A DNA stretch of 10,277 nt from UBA3910 sp964626065 (GTDB taxonomy: Bacteria; Bacillota; Limnochordia; Darwinibacteriales; Darwinibacteriaceae): positions 1 to 10,277 of the forward strand of contig CAZVDE010000055.1 of the NCBI GenBank assembly GCA_964626065.1. The letters run 5' to 3'. The notes under the pieces are model-generated. The model saw only the letters and a program-made list of their open reading frames with translations, was not told where the DNA came from and ran no database searches. This document shows, piece by piece, positions 6,928 through 10,277 of the stretch. The stretch's first letter is position 1. Every line of letters starts with the position of its first letter. The position numbers and the translations under genes are program-made.

Positions 6928-7398
6928 ATGACAAAAAAACACTATGTGATTGGATGTGACAACGCAGCTGTCGGGCTGAAAAAACAACTAATCGGTTTAC
7001 TGGAAGAACTTGGACATTCCTATGAAGACGTGGGTGTAGGCTCAGAAGGCGATGAGACGATCTATCCCTCCATAGCTGAAGCGGTTGCGCGCCGGATTAT
7101 GGAAAGTAATTATGAAAAAGAAGGAATCTTAATTTGTGGTACGGGTATCGGAATGGCGATCACGGCCAACAAATTCCCCGGAATTTATGCCGCGGTTTGC
7201 CACGATAATTTTTCCGCCGAAAGGGCTCGTTTAAGCAATAATACCAACGTCATTTGTATGGGTGCCAGAGTAATTGGGCCTGAACTAGCTAAGAAAATCT
7301 TAAGAGAATGGTTAAGCCTCGAATTCCAAGGGGGCCGCTCCCTGCCCAAAGTCTCGCGGATTGAAGAAATTGAAAGCGAGATGTTTCGTGAAAGCTGA
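6928..7398 (+). CDS. rpiB: RpiB/LacAB-family isomerase, probably a tetrose-phosphate isomerase (EryI/DerI-like)
   Basis: Cofactor-free aldose-ketose phosphate isomerase of 156 residues. The family core is clear: nucleophile region ILICGTGIGMAITANK with candidate catalytic C70, and NTNVICMGARVIGPELAKKIL near the C-terminus. Two usual active-site positions differ from housekeeping RpiB: the GCDH motif reads GCDN (N12), and the usual RxHN reads RLSNN (101-105), so the second His is lost. I recall the same AERAxLSNN...MGARVIG pattern in the rhizobial/Brucella RpiB that isomerises D-erythrulose 4-phosphate to D-erythrose 4-phosphate (EryI), and the tail GRSLPKVSRIEEIESEM also resembles that group. 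ATG at 6928 has GGAGGTG 8 nt upstream. Ribose 5-phosphate isomerase remains an alternative, but a co-encoded TIM and kinase favour the tetrose role. Confidence 0.9.
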   Translation: MTKKHYVIGCDNAAVGLKKQLIGLLEELGHSYEDVGVGSEGDETIYPSIAEAVARRIMESNYEKEGILICGTGIGMAITANKFPGIYAAVCHDNFSAERARLSNNTNVICMGARVIGPELAKKILREWLSLEFQGGRSLPKVSRIEEIESEMFRES

Positions 7399-8209
7399 AA
7401 AACAAATGCTGTACCTAGGCAGTAATCTAAAAATGTATAAAACGATAAGCGAGACCGTTTCGTTTTTGACCCGCCTCGCCGCCTTAACGCGGGATGTTGA
7501 CCGGGAGCAACTTTGTTTGTTCATTATTCCGTCATACACTGCACTCGATGCAGCGGTGAAGGCGGTTCATGGGCAGATTCGCCTGGGTGCGCAAAACATG
7601 TTCTGGGCCGATAGCGGCCCTTGGACAGGTGAAATTTCACCAATAATGCTGAAGGACCTAAATCTGGATATTGTGGAACTTGGGCACTCCGAGCGTCGGC
7701 GGCATTTTGGGGAAACGGATCGTAGTGTGAATAAAAAGGTGCTTGCCGCCCTAGAACACAATCTCACCCCGCTGATTTGTGTGGGTGAGACGCTGCAGGA
7801 GAAGAATCATGGCATTCAGGTGGAAAAACTGCGGCAACAGCTGAAAATAGCGCTGTACGGCGTCCCCGAGACGAGGATTGGCCGTATCTGGCTTGCCTAT
7901 GAACCGGTCTGGGCCATCGGTGAGGCGGGAATTCCCGCCGACCCCGCATACGCAGGCTCCATGCACAAGGTGCTGCGCGATGCGCTGGCGGAGCTTTATC
8001 CGGGCCGGGCAAATCTTGTTCCCATCCTGTATGGCGGGAGCGTCAATTTGGACAACGCCGCGCATTTAATACAAGAACCGGAAATTGACGGTTTGTTTAT
8101 TGGCCGGGCTGCCTGGCAAGCAGACTCTTTTTATGAGATCATCTCGCGGGTTTTACCGCTTTGGTTGGAAAAAGTTAAGGGGGGTCCCACTCATGAAAAA
8201 ACTCATTAA
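7388..8209 (+). CDS. tpiA: Triosephosphate-isomerase family protein, probably tetrulose-phosphate isomerase (LerI/EryH-like)
   Basis: TIM-family barrel of about 273 residues. Catalytic residues are kept: N13 and K15 (SNLKMYKT), H100 in VELGHSERRRHFGET, E172 in LAYEPVWAIG, and the phosphate-binding YGGSVN. It departs from true triosephosphate isomerase at several points: the usual NWKM is NLKM, and the catalytic loop 6, normally WAIGTGKxA, reads WAIGEAGIPADP. A GAQNMFWADSGPWTGEIS segment is present. I recall these features from the TpiA2 group, including EryH of Brucella and LerI of M. smegmatis, which convert L-erythrulose 1-phosphate to D-erythrulose 4-phosphate. The GTG at 7388 overlaps rpiB by 11 nt; ATG at 7406 (MLYLGSNLKM) is an equally reasonable start, and neither has a strong ribosome binding site, so translation is probably coupled to rpiB. 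A general triosephosphate isomerase serving DHAP from DhaKL is the alternative. Confidence 0.88.
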   Translation: MKAEKQMLYLGSNLKMYKTISETVSFLTRLAALTRDVDREQLCLFIIPSYTALDAAVKAVHGQIRLGAQNMFWADSGPWTGEISPIMLKDLNLDIVELGHSERRRHFGETDRSVNKKVLAALEHNLTPLICVGETLQEKNHGIQVEKLRQQLKIALYGVPETRIGRIWLAYEPVWAIGEAGIPADPAYAGSMHKVLRDALAELYPGRANLVPILYGGSVNLDNAAHLIQEPEIDGLFIGRAAWQADSFYEIISRVLPLWLEKVKGGPTHEKTH

Positions 8210-9185
8210 TGATCCTAAGCACATTGTACGGGAGCTGTTCGAAGGGTTTCATGCGCTGCACAGCGACGAGTTTGACTTACTCAGTGACGCTAATGTAGTG
8301 GTGAAAAAAGAGATCAATGATCGCACAGTTCTACTCATCGGCGGAGGCAGCGGCCATGAGCCTCTTTTTCTGGAGTTCATAGGCGACGGGCTGGCCGATG
8401 CGGTCTGCCAGGGCAATGTCTTTGCCGCCCCGTCGCCTGACGTAATTCTTAAGGCGACAAAGGCGGTGCATCGCGGCCAAGGCGTACTTTTTGTTTACGG
8501 CAACTATGCGGGAGATAACCTGAATTTCGATATGGCGGCGGAATTGGCAGAATTTGAGGACATCAAGACGGCTACAGTGCGGGTTATGGATGACGTCGCG
8601 TCCGCACCTCCCGAAAGAATCACGGATAGAAGGGGTATTGCCGGCGACTTGTTTGTGATTAAGATTGCCGGTGCGGCCTGTGCCGCAGGGTTAGATCTTG
8701 ATGAGGCGCACCGCGTAACTGTAAAAGCCCGCGACAACACGCGGACAATGGGGGTGGCCCTTTCTCCGGGCACAATTCCCGGTGCTAATAAGGCCACGTT
8801 TGAGTTGGCGGATGATGAAATAGAAATAGGTATGGGCCTGCACGGGGAGCCCGGTGTAAGAAGGGGCAAGATTAAACCCGCAGATGAACTAGTAGTGGAA
8901 CTATTAGATCTGATCATCCCCGATCTGCCTTTTGAACCTGAAGACGAGGTTTGTGTCTTGGTCAACGGCTACGGAGCAACTACTAGGATGGAGCTTTTAA
9001 TCTGCATGCGCAAGGTGCTTCAGCAGTTAGAAAGCAGAAACATTAAAGTGCATGATGCCCACGCTGGTAACTATGCAACCTGCCAAGAGATGTCCGGGTT
9101 TTCCATTACTCTGATGAAACTTGATGACGAACTTAAAAAGTACTATGATCAGCCAGCTTGCAGCCCCGCATTCCGGAAAGATTAA
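8193..9185 (+). CDS. dhaK: DhaK-type substrate-binding subunit of a dihydroxyacetone/ketose kinase
   Basis: Substrate-binding half of the Dak-type kinase, 330 residues. It binds the carbonyl of a short ketose as a hemiaminal through H217 in GMGLHGEPG, equivalent to E. coli DhaK His218. The other active-site motifs are GGGSGHEPLF (50-59, H55) and VYGNYAGDNLNF (101-112, D108); ALSPGTIPG precedes the His motif. Length and motif positions track E. coli DhaK almost exactly, so the chain is intact. The ATG at 8193 lies inside the end of the TIM gene (17-nt overlap) and 8 nt after AAGGGGGG (8177-8184). An upstream in-frame extension to 8085 has no support. With DhaL it should form a two-subunit kinase. 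The C3 substrate dihydroxyacetone is the family default; the isomerase context argues for an erythrulose, as for the DhaK-like LerK. Confidence 0.94.
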   Translation: MKKLINDPKHIVRELFEGFHALHSDEFDLLSDANVVVKKEINDRTVLLIGGGSGHEPLFLEFIGDGLADAVCQGNVFAAPSPDVILKATKAVHRGQGVLFVYGNYAGDNLNFDMAAELAEFEDIKTATVRVMDDVASAPPERITDRRGIAGDLFVIKIAGAACAAGLDLDEAHRVTVKARDNTRTMGVALSPGTIPGANKATFELADDEIEIGMGLHGEPGVRRGKIKPADELVVELLDLIIPDLPFEPEDEVCVLVNGYGATTRMELLICMRKVLQQLESRNIKVHDAHAGNYATCQEMSGFSITLMKLDDELKKYYDQPACSPAFRKD

Positions 9186-9208
9186 ACTATCTCTAATGTG
9201 GTGAAAAA

Positions 9209-9245
9209 GCCTCGGGTGCCTTTTGTTGTACCCGGGGCCTATTTT
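9209..9245 (+). terminator. Terminator-like stem-loop between dhaK and the aldolase gene
   Basis: GCCTCGGGTGC (9209-9219) pairs with GTACCCGGGGC (9228-9238) in an 11-bp GC-rich stem with two G-U pairs and an 8-nt loop. CTATTTT follows, and five A precede the stem. The T-tract is short and interrupted, so termination is probably partial, letting some transcription reach the aldolase and kinase genes. I see no convincing promoter between this element and the aldolase start at 9304. Confidence 0.6.
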
Positions 9246-9303
9246 CATGCTCTGCTGGAGTGGGGGCACTTCGTGTTTTTCCACAAGTTAGGAGATAAGG
9301 CCC

Positions 9304-10167
9304 ATGCTTATGAACATGAAAGATCTGTTAGCAGTTGCTAATGAACATAATTTTGCCGTTCCTGCTTTTAATATCGGTACTAATGAGATGCTGAACGGGG
9401 TTATTGAGGCCTGTGAAGAAACGGGAGCCCCCGTAATTTTGGCTTTCCAGCCGGCGGCCCTAAAATTTCAGGGCGATGCGTTCATGCTCAGCTGTCTTGG
9501 TGCTGCGCGAGCATGCACCATTCCGGTCGCGGTTCATCTTGATCACGGCCGGACAATGGAAGATATCATGCGCGGGGTGCGCACCGGGGTTACATCGGTG
9601 ATGATCGATGCTTCCCATCTGCCCTTTGAAGATAATGTGGCTATTACAAAGCGTGTAGTTGATCTGGTCAGGCCCTTGGGCATCTCGGTGGAAGGAGAAC
9701 TGGGCACCATCGGAACAACCGAGGGCGATACTGAGGGCGGGGCAGAAGAGATTGTTTTGACGCGGCCCGGCGATGCAGCCGAATTTGTGGCGAGAACCGG
9801 TATTGACGCCTTAGCTGTTGCGATAGGTACAGCCCATGGGTTGTACCCGGCAGGATTCATTCCCAAGTTAAATCATGCTTTACTGTCGGAAATTAAGGCA
9901 AAGGTAGAGGTACCGTTAGTCTTGCATGGCGGCTCAGCTAATGGGGCGGAGGAGATAGGAGAATGCGTGGAACGGGGCATTAATAAAATCAACATTTCCT
10001 CCGATATAAAAGATGCCTTTTACCGGCAGCTTCGTCGTACACTGGCCGCGGATACCAAAGTAAGGGAGCCTTTTTTGTTGTACCTTGACAGCGTGGCAGC
10101 GATGAAAAAGGTTGTTTTCGAAAAAATCCGTTTACTGCGGGCTGAAAACAAGGCGGGGCTTTACTAA
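9304..10167 (+). CDS. Class II (zinc-dependent) ketose-bisphosphate aldolase, Fba/GatY/KbaY family
   Basis: Metal-dependent aldolase of 287 residues that cleaves a ketose (bis)phosphate to DHAP and an aldehyde, or runs the reverse condensation. Visible hallmarks: VPAFNIGTNEML near the N-terminus; VHLDHG with catalytic D80 and zinc ligand H81; VEGELGTIGTTEGD with E132; zinc ligands H178 (GTAHGLY) and H208 (LHGGS); and KINISSD where DHAP phosphate binds. The usual GGSG is GGSA here. ATG at 9304 follows AGGAG (9290-9294) by 9 nt; in-frame ATGs at 9310 and 9316 are less well placed. It lies after a terminator-like hairpin and immediately before an FGGY kinase gene, with which it may form its own expression module. 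The exact substrate is undecidable here: fructose or tagatose bisphosphate, a ketose 1-phosphate, or sedoheptulose 1,7-bisphosphate formed from erythrose 4-phosphate and DHAP. Confidence 0.9.
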   Translation: MLMNMKDLLAVANEHNFAVPAFNIGTNEMLNGVIEACEETGAPVILAFQPAALKFQGDAFMLSCLGAARACTIPVAVHLDHGRTMEDIMRGVRTGVTSVMIDASHLPFEDNVAITKRVVDLVRPLGISVEGELGTIGTTEGDTEGGAEEIVLTRPGDAAEFVARTGIDALAVAIGTAHGLYPAGFIPKLNHALLSEIKAKVEVPLVLHGGSANGAEEIGECVERGINKINISSDIKDAFYRQLRRTLAADTKVREPFLLYLDSVAAMKKVVFEKIRLLRAENKAGLY

Positions 10168-10191
10168 AAAACGAGAAGGGGTGGATTGAAA

Positions 10192-10277
10192 TTGGCAAAT
10201 CTCCTTTTGGGGCTGGACATTGGTACATCTGCAGTTAAGGCAGTTTTGTTAGAGGCGAAGGGCGATGTTTTAGGCAG
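10192..10277 (+). CDS. FGGY-family sugar kinase, N-terminal fragment (runs off the window)
   Basis: Only the first 28 codons are present. They read LANLLLGLDIGTSAVKAVLLE, the phosphate-1 motif (LDIGTSxVKAxLL) of the actin-like ATPase fold found at the extreme N-terminus of xylulokinase, gluconate kinase, erythritol kinase and relatives. The start is a TTG: 10192 lies 10 nt after AGAAGGGG, while the in-frame TTG at 10186 lies 4 nt after it, so 10192 is preferred. It begins 24 nt after the aldolase stop and is probably cotranscribed with it. It would phosphorylate an imported or isomerised sugar; the specificity region is outside the window. Confidence 0.82.
   Translation, partial: MANLLLGLDIGTSAVKAVLLEAKGDVLG

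Noticed and set aside
8085..8192. N-terminal extension of DhaK upstream of the ATG at 8193
   Set aside because: The extra 36 residues are an out-of-frame translation of the TIM gene; the ATG at 8193 has a good ribosome binding site and matches the DhaK N-terminus.
5668..10167. Ribulose monophosphate formaldehyde-fixation cluster, suggested by the PHI-like gene
   Set aside because: No hexulose-phosphate synthase is visible, and the transporter, DhaKL and tetrose-type isomerases fit sugar uptake and breakdown better.

Overview
The window carries a sugar-uptake and sugar-phosphate catabolism locus of Firmicutes type. A divergent GntR/HutC-family regulator (2-775, minus strand) faces at least nine same-direction genes: a ribose-class ABC importer (binding protein, duplicated ATPase, permease), a xylose-isomerase-like TIM barrel, a 6-phospho-3-hexuloisomerase-like SIS protein, DhaL, an RpiB-type isomerase, a TIM-type isomerase, DhaK, a class II aldolase, and the first codons of an FGGY sugar kinase cut by the window edge. 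Moderate GC, strong purine-rich ribosome binding sites and frequent TTG/GTG starts suggest a clostridial-type Firmicute. The binding protein has an ordinary Sec signal peptide without a lipobox cysteine. That is unusual for a monoderm and hints at a diderm lineage (for example Negativicutes-like); this is inference only.

Layout: 2-775 regulator. 776-1245 is a 470-bp divergent control region with two near-identical operator-like sites, 270 bp apart centre to centre. 1246-4777 is the importer, with a perfect 15-bp hairpin between the binding-protein and ATPase genes. 4774-9185 is a tightly packed, partly overlapping block of six enzymes. 9186-9303 is a gap with a terminator-like stem-loop. 9304-10277 holds the aldolase and the kinase start.

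The enzyme set is the interesting part. Xylose-isomerase-superfamily, TIM-like and RpiB-like isomerases encoded together are the EryC/EryH/EryI trio of the Brucella erythritol pathway. A DhaK/DhaL-type kinase working with a TIM-like and an RpiB-like isomerase is the logic of the LerK/LerI/DerI tetritol route in Mycobacterium smegmatis. My best reading is a tetrulose (erythrulose-type) pathway: import; phosphorylation by a split DhaK+DhaL kinase; epimerisation and isomerisation through erythrulose 1-phosphate and D-erythrulose 4-phosphate; release of D-erythrose 4-phosphate. The RpiB and TIM proteins both deviate from the housekeeping consensus at active-site positions, in ways that fit this reading. 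No polyol dehydrogenase, DhaM, hexulose-phosphate synthase or transketolase is seen in the window. The roles of the SIS protein, the aldolase and the FGGY kinase are open; they may represent an added branch not described for the known tetritol pathways.
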